The notes beneath the pieces were generated by a model. It did no database searches and was not told where the DNA came from. It saw only the letters and a program-made list of their open reading frames with translations. DNA of 64,000 nucleotides, from NCBI RefSeq assembly GCF_000006565.2, contig NC_031474.1, forward strand, positions 3,569,662 to 3,633,661. The letters are read 5' to 3'. Made by a program: the position numbers and the translations under genes. Below, piece after piece: positions 49,601 through 61,643 of the stretch. This DNA is from Toxoplasma gondii ME49 (taxonomy: Eukaryota > Apicomplexa > Conoidasida > Eucoccidiorida > Sarcocystidae). The number at the start of each line of letters is the position of its first letter. The first letter of the stretch is position 1.

Positions 49601-50029
49601 CCCCGTTACATCCACAGATTGTGTCCAGCTTTGTACGGAGGACATGGTAACTTCGTTGTACCAATTTACGTAGGTGGTTCGGAAATCGTTTTCCCAGGAA
49701 CCGACCCTGGGTACCCGACATCCCTAAAATCGTGAACGAGATCAAGTCTTGCTGGGGCGATTCGACGAACGCGAGAGACATCGTAAAATCTCTTTCGCCT
49801 TCCGTTAACAGAATTTCTCCTCCAATGGCGGCTACCAATGACTCTGTTTCCGATAATTCTCCAAGGGTCTATTGCAGCCTCCACATGTAGACGCAAGTCG
49901 ATTGCGGCTGCCAGGACCTCTCGCGAACAGACTTATTTCCCGTCGCCAGATGCACGTCTGTCGTGAGACACGCGCCATGTTATTTTCGTTTTCGCCTTCA
50001 GTCTGACCAAACTCTTCTCTCTTGCAACG
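46620..50029. other. Divergent intergenic region between secreted gene 3 and the RAP gene
   Basis: It should hold both promoters. 46.6-49.1 kb shows nothing I can support. 49122-49838 has an open minus-strand frame, listed separately. No TA microsatellites. Confidence 0.45.
49122..49838 (-). CDS. Possible hypothetical protein, 238-codon open frame
   Basis: The frame starts MVAAIGGEILLTEGERD and ends RRLHETF. It lies about 190 bp from the RAP start in the opposite orientation and overlaps a 129-codon plus-strand frame (49284-49673). No domain, signal peptide or splice site is evident and third-position bias is weak. It could be a divergent transcript or chance. Confidence 0.2.
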   Translation of the reverse strand: MVAAIGGEILLTEGERDFTMSLAFVESPQQDLISFTILGMSGTQGRFLGKRFPNHLRKLVQRSYHVLRTKLDTICGCNGEKCGANCLFVVCIETATASRKGGEYGGSSETQKRLVAFTYQCQQTVRADVKVRSDEKMATKETAFLGAFSQRLKLASLVCMQPAKARHNGDDHARLQRFFLKLRDHTGFRGFSMSDNMLSFLENRNCFSTDQQLAGWLRSLARIGTEIGTQPRRLHETF

Positions 50030-53000
50030 ATGAGTGTTCCTTGGCGGCTCCGAGGAGGGCGGGTGCCGGTCGAGAGGCGACCCGGTGCAGCAACTTGCAG
50101 TCTCCGCGGGGTCTCTGCTGCCTCTCACTCCTTCGCTGTCTCGCCGGTTTCTCTGTCTGCTTCTGCTCAGTCTTCCTCATCATTTTCTTTCCCCTCTTCG
50201 TATTCATCCATCTGCGCTTCTTTTTCCGCGGGGTGCCCCCTCCGTACTGAGTCATCCGCTCCCTCTCCGGCGTATTCATTATTTTCCTCTTTTTACTCTT
50301 CTTCTCCGTCTCTCTTTCCCCTTTGGCTGTCGGTGTCGCCTTCCCCTGTTCCGCTAGGACTTGTTGGTTCCTGTCCGACCCGCGCTGAAGTCGCTTCCAA
50401 GGCGCCTTCGCTTCGTCTCTCTTCGTCAACTGTGAGTCGTTCCGAGCGCCTCGCCCAGACGCTTCTCACCCTACTTCCTCCCCGATCGGCTCTTCGTCGC
50501 GAGGGCCATCCTTCCTCTCGCTCCTGGCCTCGCGAATTCATGTCTTCCTCTCCTTTGTCCTCTTCGTCGCGTCTCCCATTGGGAGCGCGGGCTCTCCATT
50601 CTTCTTCTCAGCTGCCGTTTTTCTCTCTATCACCACGGGGACTCTCGTGTCTCCGATCGAGGACTCCTCTACCATTCGACCCTCAACAGTCAAACCGAGT
50701 TTCTGTCTCTTGGAGTTGTTCCTCCGACTTCCGTTTCTTCCCGCCGGCTCCCCAGGCTACGAGTTCGCGGCGTGTGGACACCTCAAGTCGCGCAGACACC
50801 TCGCGGTGTTCATACAACCGGCCGAGGTGCGCATACACTGTGGCCAGGTGTATATACACCGCAAGTGTGGCAGCGCGCGAGACCGGGGAGAAGACGCGGG
50901 ATGCCCCTGCAGGCCTGGGTCACTCGCCGAGCGTCGCGGATTTGAAGCGTGTCACCGCGCCTTGCCTTCCTCCGTCCCAGGTTTCGTCTTTTTCCGGCGA
51001 CAGCAGGTGGATAGACAGCCGAAGTGAAGGAGCAGATAACCGTGTTCAAAGCCTCGCGGGCCAGGCAGCTGCATGCGCGCCACAGACGCGCCAGCGCCGA
51101 CCGCGGCTCCCCGCATGCTCGAGCGAGTCACGTGGCGAGAGAAGGCAGGAACTGGACCTGGCGAAGTGGATTGCAAAGACGAGAGACGGACCTAGAGAGT
51201 CTCGTGCACATCTGAATGCTCAGGTAGAACCTGAGATTCTTGCAAAGAAGCAGACAGCTTCGGTCTTTTGGGGTCGCCCAGACGGTCGATTTCCTCCCTT
51301 CTCGCCGACCGAGTCTCCTCTTCCCAGGCCTGCCTGTGACTCTTCTTGCATCTCTTTTTCGCCGGATCCTTCGTCTCCCTTTCCCTCCTCTCCCGTCTCT
51401 TCTCCTTCCTCTTGTTCTCCCTTCTCCGCTTCTCCCGCATCCGCTTCTTCCTGTTCTTCCCCTGTCTTTTCTTCGTCCTCTTCATCTTCAGCCTGTGTGT
51501 CTCCCTCGCCTCTGTCGCGCTTCGCTGCCGGGCGCATGCAGTCGGAGCTCGGGGCTTTGGAGTCGGCGTTGCCGCCGGCAGGTTCTTGGGCGCAAGGTGC
51601 CAGAGCGTCGGAAGGAGTGCGCGTTCCAGCTCCGGCCTTTTCTTTCTCTGGAGAGACACCTACCACGTTCAGTGAGTTTGACAGACGCTCTGTCTCCCCC
51701 CCGGCTCTTCCTTGCTCTTTCCACAGGAGCGCCGCGGCGATCCAAAGCGAGAACCGACGCTCGCGCGAAGAGAGACAGCCCCAAGACGACCTCGCCCCTC
51801 GCGCCCCACCTCTCGGAGACAGACAGGTGAACAGAGACCGAGGAGACAGAGGAGGGGTCGGAGACAGAGGAAGACAGGGCGACAGAGAAGGAGAGAGAGG
51901 AAGAGTGCCGGAAAGAGGGAGAAAGAGAGATGACCCAGAGAGGACACAGCGAGTAGAGCGGAGACAGGGTGTCTCTAGCCGAGCTAAGAAAGCTCGAACG
52001 GTTGTGGGGAAGCTGATGGAAGATGCCGTGGACCTCGTGGAAGCATTTGAGGCATTCAGAGATGACACGAAGACTGACCTCGGAGAGCGAAGAGGCAAAC
52101 TGCATGCGTACCAGACGGACATTTTCAAAATTCATCTGCAGATTGCTCAGCATGTGCACGAAGCGACAGAGGACGAAGTGAGTGGGGGGAGGCTGACGAA
52201 CGTGAGACGGAAAAGCCACTCGCAGACGCTCGACTCTTGCAAGTCTGAGGGCGCGACCCAGAAGTGCAGAGCGTCAGTTACCGACACTGTAGTACGTAGG
52301 ATGCTAAAGAAAAGCACAACTCCCGTTACCAGGTACAACAAGGCTCTTTATATTCTGCGGTACACCGCCCCCTTTCGTAGTGCTTGGGACTGCTGATGCC
52401 CCGAGGAAGAAATGGAGAAACAGGGAAACAGAGACACACGTCTTCCCTGAGTCCTCTGATTCTTTGCTCCGTCCTTTCATAGCCTGCCGTGCGTGCCTCT
52501 CTCTGGCTCACGGGTTATATACGGACTCGATTCCGCAAGACGGAAAACAACGAATTGCACATCAAAGACTCCTTTATCTCCTATACGAGAAAATTTTCAA
52601 GTGCCAGACTTTCATATGCGTGCATGTGCATATGTGCGCTCGTGTGTGTGTTTAGATGCGCGTACGTTTTTCTCCTCTTCGTCGTCTTCACAGACAGACG
52701 TGGAATCTACACATGCCAATATCTTCCAATAATTATATATATGTAACTGCCTGACGTCTACATGTCATAATATATACGCAAATGTATGTATTATACAAAT
52801 ATGTGTACATATATGTTTATATGAGAGGAGTGTTGGTGTCTCCGAATGGTCGAGGTGCTTGCCTTGCGGGGTGTATGTACAGCTGCTGGAGCTGCGCGGG
52901 CACGTCGAGGCGCTGCTGATGCGCCAAAAGTTGGTAGTGGATCGGCGCCTTCTTCTGCCTCTTCTGGAGGAACTTTACAAACGAGTGGGGCAGAAGTTTC

Positions 53001-56000
53001 TTCGTACATCGTGCAACGAGCGACGGAGAACCAACAGCTGCGCTCGCGTTTCTGTCGAATTCTTTTATTCAGGGGAGAAGTCAAGAGACACATAGGTGAC
53101 AGTCAGGTGGCCAGACACCGCAGAAAAACTACTTTCTCGCTCTTCAGCTCATCCGCGGATTTGCGTGCGTTCTGTATGAAACTATTTGCACACATGTGTG
53201 AATGTGCGTTTATAAACTGGCATTGCCGTGTAGTTCTACGTATTCATTTACATGTACCAGTTTCACTCGATCAGCAAGCGTTGGCAGAAGCCAAAGCAGA
53301 CGCAGTCGTCCTTGTACAGCCACACGTATCCAGATATAAAAAAGCATCGACGCACTGTTCTGTATTTTCAGTGATTAACAATGGTGTTTCTCGATTTTTT
53401 TTGCGTTCCCAGGAGATGGTCGATAGCATTCGAATGAGCACCCTCGTTCGGTATTTCCGCGATCTGTGCGATACGAACCAAGGCGACTCGCCAGCTGCTG
53501 ATGGCCTGATAAAACGCGTGCATGCATCGATCATGGTAGGCCAGAAAAGTGACTCTGTACACCTCTGACTTGGCGCTTTCATCTCGTGAATCTCCCCATG
53601 TTTATTTGTTTCAGAGCCTCTCTCCTAGGTCTGTTCAGACCTGTTCCACATGCGTTTCTCCACCAGAGTGCCAATCGGCGTATGTGCGCGCGTGTCGCGG
53701 GGAGCTTCCCTTTTCTCGTCTCCTCGCGTTTTCATGGCACCCCGGTTTCCTTTGTAGGCTCCAGGAGTGGGTTTCTCTCTTCCTCCAGTGCTGTTCTCTT
53801 CTGACTTGTGTCAGTCGGTGAAGATATATCTGCCTCTGTCTGTTCAACTGCGTGCATCCACGTCTACGGTGGCGTTACTTCGCACTCGGAGTTGCGCACC
53901 GGAAACGAAGGCGCAGCTTCTTTCTTCGCTTCACTTCCTGTCCATCATCTGCACACAGACAGACAGACAGACAGAGACACATCTGAATATCCCGACAGGA
54001 CTTGGCAGGCCGACCTGCATGCAAATTTTGCGGAGCCTCCACGCATCTGCGTGTGCGCGCGGGCAGGCAGGGAGCTCGTGCGTGGAGGAGTTACATTGTC
54101 CGGCGGACTGGCATGCAGTGCAGTGCAGGGCAAACGCTGGAATGCATCCGTGTCGGTCTTCCACGTCAGTCGGCGGACTTGGAAGGTCCTGCAGGAGCTC
54201 CTGAGTCCATGCACACGAAGCCCAGAGCGCCCGCCACGCCAGACGCGTCGCATATTTTTCGCCTTCAGACCTTGGTGGCGTTGGTGCCTGTCACAGCAGA
54301 AAAGAGGCGAGGTCTGGTCCACCGTGGAGGCGTTCCGAACTCGTGTTTTTCGTCCATCTTTCTGCACGCGCCTCTGTTTGTTTGCAGGGGCGCCAGCAGG
54401 AATTCTTGGACAATCGAGATCTTGGAAATGCACTGCTGCTGTTTCTGTACAACTCCTGTCTCCTTCGTCTCCCCACGGGTGCCCTCTATCCCGAGTGGGC
54501 TCGCCGCAGTGTTGCGGCAGAGGCCGAGAGAGGCGGCAGCCACGCGCCTCTGAAAATCTCGCCTCCTCTCGTCGTCTTTGTCTCCAGAATTCTCATTGCA
54601 GAGCGCTGCGGCGCCCCGGGTACGCCTCCAGTTTCTTCCTTCCCCAACTCGTCATTTCAATCTCCTCGACGATTCTTGTGTTTAGATGCGTGTGGCGTTG
54701 AAAAGAGACACCTCCGCGAGACAACAGAGACACTCAGAAACAGCTGGATGTAGAGAGACTGCGGGGCAGACGCAACTCGTGGTGGAGAGGGCCGTACACA
54801 GCGAGACTGGGAGGCGTCGTGGATGTTCTTCTTTTCACAGGTACCAAGCCAGTGGTGAGGGATGGAATCGATGAGCTTTCAGAGTCACTGATGCGTCGGC
54901 ATGCGCTGTCTCTTTGGACTTTCGTCTTTCGGTTTTCCACGCTTCGCCCTCAGGCGTTTGGCACGCCGTGCTGAACTTGACTCTTTCGATCGACCCAAGA
55001 ACGTCTCCGTTTTTCTTCGCCGCGTCCCCCCTTATTACGGAATCTGAGAGCTCTCCCGCGGAAAGGAAAAGCGCCTTCCTGTCTGGTGGCGAACAGACTT
55101 TTCTGCAAGCGACAGACGCCGCTCAAGGCGACTTTCGGGGCGGACAAGAAGAGGCAAACGACGCGGTGTGTCGATACACCCCAGGCGACGAAGCCCAGTG
55201 GCTAGCCAACGCGACACGCACAGCGGCCGGCGCTGCGGCGATGGGAATTCCTTTCCACCCTGCTCTCGAAATTGTGAGTTCTCGCATTTTTCCGAACGAG
55301 AAAAGAAGCAAATCAACATGCGTCAAGACCGTGACAGCTGCACATGCGACGCGCAAACGAAAGAGCGATTCACAGAAATCCAGCAAAGAGATCTGCATCT
55401 CTGTGTGTAACACCAACCAGTGAGATGACGAAGTTACGTTTCTGGCCTCGTGTGGACTCAGTGTCCAGGACTACGTTAAACCATAAACGCAGCCGGCATT
55501 AAGGACGCAAAGATCATTCCTAGACCACTATGTTGTGTAGATATGGCATTTTAAGTAGAAATTGTCTCTGTACAAAAGATCCGCGAACCCAAGCTGATGC
55601 ATTCTTCATAGTGACGGCGTCTGTCTGAACATGTGGATGGCGTACATCTCTCTGTCCACGTATTATTTCTTTCAAGCTTGCATGCGTCGGTTTCGCCGGT
55701 TCATTCGCACCTCCTCCTTTCATTTAGATGTGCGTGCTGTACATCTCACTTACACGTAGGAGTATCTCCAGCTGTGTGTAGCTCTGAAACGTTTTCAGAC
55801 ATGACTCGGTGTGTCTCCCTGGACATTTCGTAGGTGTGTCTGTTTCTGTGTACTGCTCTGGCGAGCTGATGATTCGTTTAGAGTGGAACCTGGCGGCTTG
55901 GCTTGCGGTTTCGAACTGTCGATTTCCTGTCGCTTTTTGAGCCGCTGTTTTGCCATGCTGCTGATCTGCTGCGGTGGAGCGGCAGTTCATCTTCCGGTTC

Positions 56001-57813
56001 TGACTGCGCGCTTTTCCAGATTTTCGATCGCGTAGCGGAGACGGTGAAGGACGAGAGAACTGCAGCCTTTCAGACACTCTTCGCCTGCCAGGCCGAGCGC
56101 CACAGCTGTCGCCTTCTGCAGTACATTTGGTCTCTCTGCTTCTATAATTTTCATCTGCATGCGCATTTCCCCGCCATTCTCCATGCTGCATGCAAACATG
56201 GGAGACTCGAACACGCGGCGCAGTACCTCCTCAATTTCAGTTCCCCCGCCTTCGTCCCCTTCCAGGCAAGAAACAGCTGTGGAATGGCGGATCTCTCCAG
56301 GCCAGGCGTACCCTCAACTGCCCTCTTCTGCGGTCACCATGCCAATGTCTTTCTGCCCACGTTGCCTCTGTCTATCTGCATGTTTCCATCTACGTCTCTG
56401 CCGATCTGCCTCTATGGGAATATATATAGGTATATATATATATATCTCTAGCTGTCTCTCTATCTCTATCTCTCTCTCTATCTCTCTATCTCTATCTGTC
56501 TCTCGCTCTCTCTCTCTCTATCTCTCCCTCTCTATCTCTCTATCTCTCTATCTCTCTCTCTTTCTACTTATGTATCCCTAGATGTATCGCAGCGTGTATA
56601 TCGATGAATATGTTCACTGTCTCTGTACCTCCTGCTGTTCGTTTCCGTGTCTGTATCTTTGTATCAACATCGGTACCTCTTTGCGATTGTGTCTGGAGCA
56701 CTGTGTTACAGTGGGAGGTCGTTCTTCGGTCGCTTCGTGCATGCAGTTCTCGAATAGAATCCGCCGACTTAATTTTATTTCGTTCAGTTTAGCTTGAAAG
56801 TTGCTTCTGACAGGGTTAAGCCGAAACAATCTCAACAGGCTGGTCTTGCACGTGAATCCAGTTTAGTCGCTTGAGAGATACGAATAAACGTCAGCTTTTC
56901 TGTTATCAATTGAAAGCAATTTCAATTCTCTGAAGAGGGTATAATGAAGGACTGGATCCTCTGGAGGATCCATGTTCCTTCACACCGTTGGTCTGTTGTG
57001 AAACCGAGGACGCTAGTCGACAAGCTGGCTTTCTCCGAGTTTTCTGTCTCCGCCTTCTTTTCCATGCCTACCTCTGCCTCCACTTCGTTGATGCCTCACA
57101 GGATAGGTTGAACTACCGCTTGGAGAGTTTCTTGTTTTGCCCGTATGCTTGCGTTCGGGATTGTTTTGCGGGGTAACAGGTACTGTGTTTTTCTTCTTCC
57201 TCCGCTGTGTTTCTCGACGAACTTCAGATGGCAGAGGCAGTGATGTTCGCGGTGCGGGAGACCGGTGAGAGAGTCCAGAGAGGTCTCTCTGTTCTCTGCA
57301 AGGAACATTTGGACGACATTCTCACATGCGTGCGTCCGTCCTGTGCTGCCTGGGCGTCGAACTTCCTTTCGCCTCACCCGAGTTTCCGAGCTGACTTTGA
57401 GCGCCACTTGACCCTGTGAGCAGTACATTTCGCGCTAAAGAAGAAACGAAATTCCATGGTTTTCTCATGTTGTCCGTATCTGTGGCTCGCCGGTCTCTTG
57501 CCTGTCTTGGTTGCTTGCCGGGGCGTTTGTCGTTCTTCGCGGAACAACAAAGGAGACGAAGAAGGAAAGTGCCCAGCGAAGCCGAGAACGAAGCGCGCAC
57601 ACACACCCAGGTGCATGCGTTGAGGCTTGCCATGGCAGGTGACATGTCCAGAGAAAGCGCGAAAATCTGATAAGACTCCATGGGAAGCGCATGCGAAGGA
57701 CTCGTCCTGGGTAAATCTGTTTAGAAGGATCACTACATAGACTTGTGGGTCTGCGCTTCTTCAGAAAACACAAGTCGCACGTCGCTTTCGAGAGACATGA
57801 CCATTTGCCTGAC

Positions 57814-57845
<32 letters not shown>

Positions 57846-57846
57846 G

Positions 57847-57885
<39 letters not shown>

Positions 57886-59001
57886 GTATTTGAATATGCG
57901 TATTCACGGATGTAGAGCCGTAGAATGCAAATAGATGTAAGTATATTTGTGTATCCCTGTAGACGCATAAGCACACGTATGCACATGTGAGTTGGAGTAT
58001 ATCTGTTTACATGCATGCTATGTTTCTGGGGAGATGACCGTGTCGCAAGGCTCTTGAGGCTGCCGCGTTGCCCTGTGCATGCACCAATGCAAGCCGTATT
58101 TTAGACCCCAAATCCTATGAACGTCGTGTCTACTATCTGCTCCCTGTTTCCAGTTAGCCGTTTCTCAAGACCTTTGTTCCATTTCACAATTCGCTTTTCA
58201 TCTTCAGCAAGACGTCTCAGGTTTCGTTTGAATTTCAAAATTGCTCCTTCTGTCCTCGTCCACACACTCTGAGCATTACAAGCAGACAGGCCTTTTTGTC
58301 CTTCGCTGTCTTTGCTGACGGGTCTCCTGAGACGCCTGCTGGTTTCTTTTTGCCGCAAACGAAGGAGACCGAAAGGCTCTCTCCGGCTTTTTGCTTCCTT
58401 TCCTGCATTGCTCTGTGGTGCAAAACATTTCTGATTCTCTGCATGCAGCAATTCGGTGCGCTTCGCCTTCATCAACCGACGAGGCGTATCGTGCCTCCAT
58501 CTGCTGGACCTCAAAGGAGACCTGAGGGGTGCAACGAAGCAACAGTCTCAGTCTTCCCTTGCATCCGATGAGACACCCGAAAGTCTATCTTCTCCTGCGT
58601 CCTCCTCGCCGTCTTCTTGTTCTTCTCCCTCTTCTTCTCCCTCTTCTTCTCCCTCTTCTTCTCCCTTTTCTTCTGCTTCGTCTGTGTCTCGCTCAGCGGG
58701 CGCTCCAGTGTGTGTCGTGTTGATCGACTTGGCGCGCCAGCCGCGCGACGTGACTCGCGAGCTTCTGCCGGGCCTTCTGGGCGGCCATCGCCTGCACAAT
58801 CGCCTGCTGAGGCGCCTTGGCTGGGACGTTCGCGTCGTCTGCCAAAGCGACTGGGACGCGCTCAACACCTCCGGAAAAGCCGCCCTCATCCAAAAAATAC
58901 TGGTGAGGAACCACAGGTCTTTTTCGGAAACCATTCTCTCTGCTCTCATGCATATATGTGTGTCTCTCTTAATCGTCTGTCCAAGCTCCTCTCTCTCTCT
59001 G

Positions 59002-59036
<35 letters not shown>

Positions 59037-59476
59037 TTATATATTTATATATATTTATATATATATTTATATATAAAAATATAAATATATATACGAGTGC
59101 GAGTGCAACTGTTTTTTTGTGTCTGTGTAACGAAGGTCGGGCCATATACATAGAGGTGTGCGCGGATCTATGCAGATGATGCTTCTCGTTTTGTAATACC
59201 TGCACAGAATCAGGTGCCAAATAATACGAAAAGGGATACCGATTGCTCTTTCTAAGGTTGCGGCTTATTTCCTACAGGTAGATAAATAAATAAAAGTTGT
59301 TTGTCGTAAGCGGGCGTAGGCCGCGCGAGCAGATACGTGGAATTCGATGCGTAGACGGAACTTGTGTGCGGACAACAGATTTAGTGGTTTCCTCTTTTGT
59401 TGCCCAGGAGAGACACGCGCCCGCCAACCGCGTCTCTGGCGCCGGTCCAAGCCCCCTCGAGGCAGACTCAGGCTGA
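50030..59476 (+). CDS. RAP-domain protein, probable organellar RNA-binding factor
   Basis: Ten exons: 50030-52177, 52883-52984, 53275-53325, 53413-53535, 54388-54619, 54954-55273, 56020-56265, 57228-57415, 58449-58902, 59408-59476. All phases agree; 1310 aa. The N-terminus MSVPWRLRGGRVPVERRPGA is Arg-rich and acid-poor, as in a mitochondrial or other organellar presequence. A long Ser-rich region follows, then helices (LVEAFEAFRDDTKTDLGERR; QQEFLDNRDLGNALLLFLYN; TLFACQAERHSCRLLQYIWS). The C-terminal RAP domain shows VRFAFINRRGVSCLHLLDL, VLIDLARQPRDVTRELLPG, then RLHNRLLRRLGWDVRVVC, DWDALNTSGKAALIQKIL. RAP proteins in apicomplexans act in mitochondrial or apicoplast RNA metabolism, including fragmented rRNA. 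Here a Ser-rich insertion (about 58560-58690) splits the RAP domain. Intron 56266-57227 uses a GC donor. The exons at 52883 and 53275 are the least certain. Confidence 0.75.
56430..56575 (+). repeat. (CTCTAT/CTCT)n pyrimidine repeat
   Basis: About 140 bp of CTCTAT, CTCTCT and CTGTCT words follow a short TA tract inside the GC-AG intron, 165 bp from its donor. All pyrimidine apart from scattered A and G. Confidence 0.85.
56945..56982. repeat. Short intronic inverted repeat (stem-loop)
   Basis: GGATCCTC (56954-56961) pairs with GAGGATCC (56964-56971) around TG. The outer arms TGAAGGA (56945-56951) and TCCTTCA (56976-56982) also pair. It lies in the GC-AG intron; no run of T follows. Confidence 0.7.
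57811..57888. repeat. TA/TATG microsatellite in a RAP intron
   Basis: TATATA with ATG interruptions at roughly 16-bp spacing lies in intron 57416-58448. Confidence 0.85.
59000..59095. repeat. TA/TTTA microsatellite in the last RAP intron
   Basis: A pure TA tract is followed by TATATTTA repeats, in intron 58903-59407. Confidence 0.85.
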
Positions 59477-59683
59477 TGAGTGCTTCGGCAAATGCCAAGA
59501 GGAACCGAAACGAACGTTGCGGCAGTGAAAATGCTTCTGCAACGGCGTGGAAATCCGGAAACGGCGCGAGAGAACCTCTTCGTCCGAGAGCGCCCAGTCT
59601 ATTTCGATACCAAGAGACGCTCCGGTTCTTACAGATTCCTGTTAAATACAGGAATATCTGCAGATGAAGGTTCATCTACGTAT

Positions 59684-59715
<32 letters not shown>

Positions 59716-60705
59716 TTATATGCATATGTTTTCATCCATGTGCAGACGTCCGTACGTGGATGCGCGTCTACACATGCATATACTATGTATATATCTATAC
59801 CGGTATGAACTGTATGCATAGATGCTGATGGGTGAGGAGCGTGGAATCCAGCTACACAATCTCCGTTGTTTTCGGCTCTTGACATTTTCGGTGACCGTCT
59901 CACCGACTTCTTAGCGTACCTTAATTTGACGCGGAGGCGGAGAGAGACAGCCAAGAGCTCTGCATGCGCGCGAAAGAGGGGGGGGGAGTCCCCTCACGAG
60001 ATCTGCCTCGTGTCTCCTCCGCCTTCGCCGTTGCGGCCGTGGATTTCGAGTGGAGGAAAAAAGGTGCATGCGTTGCTCGCGCACTCGAGCGCAGTTCGGA
60101 AGTGTGGACAGCCGAATATCGGCAAGTGATGGTTATCCCAGTGTAACTATATAGCGCATACATACAGAATTGCTATTTCGGTGATGCGACATACTACATG
60201 CATGCAAAGGATTCCTGAGGGTGCTCAGATCACATAGAGAGAGCGAGAAACATGTGCGTCAATCTGTCGAACTGTTGGTTTGAATCGAAAATGGCTTCAC
60301 CGAATCCAGCGCCTTTTCCTGAGGACAAGGACGCGGGTCGTCACCGGGCCCCGGCGTAGGGGCAATAACGTCGGAGTGCGTCTCTCTGAAGAGACTTGTG
60401 GCTTTTTCCATAAAAGTCGACAACGCTCTCCCCACAACTCGGACAAAAAAAAACACAATTCAAAGGAAAACGCGCACACACACCAGTATAGACATGCGAA
60501 CATTCTCCACATATCCACTCACCTCTCTGTACATATGTAAAGGTATAAATATATATATATATATATATACATAAATATACATGTATATATATGAAAGTAT
60601 ATATACGGAGACGCCGTAGTATAGCTGCGTATGACGCGTCATGGAACTGGAAGTGGAACGGAACAGAAGCAAGAAGCGCGCTGAGTTTCTTGTTTCAGCC
60701 GTCGT
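59477..60705. other. Convergent intergenic region with TA tracts
   Basis: It holds the 3' UTRs of the RAP gene (plus) and the helical-repeat gene (minus). TA tracts lie at 59680-59702 and 60547-60570. Short ORFs only. Confidence 0.55.
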
Positions 60706-61604
60706 TCAAGATTTGTTTTTCGCCTTGGCCTGCTTCTGGTTGAGAAGGCCTTGGATTTGCTGGACGAGCTGAGACTCGCCCTGTTTCTGGGCGGTGAGGA
60801 GACAGACGTCGAGGAGTTCTGGCGCATCCAGACGCGCGGCAAGTTGCATGCACTGCTGGAGTTGCTGGTGAGCAAAGGAAGCACCGACGCAAGAGAAGGA
60901 CGGAGCAAAAGCGCGAGCAGCTCTCTCTGCGCTGCCTCCTGGATTCTGAGAAGACGCCGGGAACGAAGGCGTCGGTTTCCGAGAGCCCCCAGGGCCCAGA
61001 CTCGCTGCATGCAGTTCTGCGTGCGCGGCGCTGTTCGGCCGAGAGTCGCGCTCTGCGGAGAAGAAGACACTGGATGTGAGGGACGCCTCTTCTCTCTGGG
61101 GAGCTGACGGGGCGACAGAGGCGAGGAGAAGGTGAGCCTCAAAACGGCGGAACGCAGAGGAAATGAAAGACACCAAAAACGCTCCTTGCTGGCACTGCCC
61201 AGCGTCTTCCCGGTGCTCGACGACCCAAACATTCAACACACTCGAAGCGAGCATGTCCATGTCGTCCGCGTTCAGGTAAGGCGTCACGCGAGAGAGAAAC
61301 TCGTGAGTCTGCAGCGAGAAAGGAGAGACGAAAAATGCGACCGAAACGAGACGCGTTGAGCAGAGGTGAGAAGATCTGAGCAAGACGGAAACAACGGCTT
61401 GAAACCATCGCCGACCGTGTCTACGGCTACAGCGGCAAGTCTATGAGTGCCATATCGGCTTATATTCGGAGTATACCATGCATGGGCGAAGACGGCGGAG
61501 GCCAGCCATGCCAGATGAAGACGTAAAGAAACGTTCGAGAGAGATAAACCCAAGGTGGTTAGCTGTAAACGTAGAATGCAAACACAATCACATACACAGC
61601 TACA

Positions 61605-61643
<39 letters not shown>

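Larger units (their letters stand above)
56266..57227 (+). other. GC-AG intron of the RAP gene
   Basis: The donor reads TTCCAG|GCAAGA, the standard form of a GC donor, and the acceptor is CGAACTTCAG|ATG. Both ends are phase 0, and frame continuity from FVPFQ to MAEAVMFAVRE supports the join. Confidence 0.65.

Noticed and set aside
52997..53090. Frame reading VQRATENQQLRSRFCRILLF as part of the RAP exon.
   Set aside because: The exon 52883-52984 in the neighbouring frame keeps phase on both sides with strong third-position GC; this frame does not join its neighbours. It remains a possible alternative.
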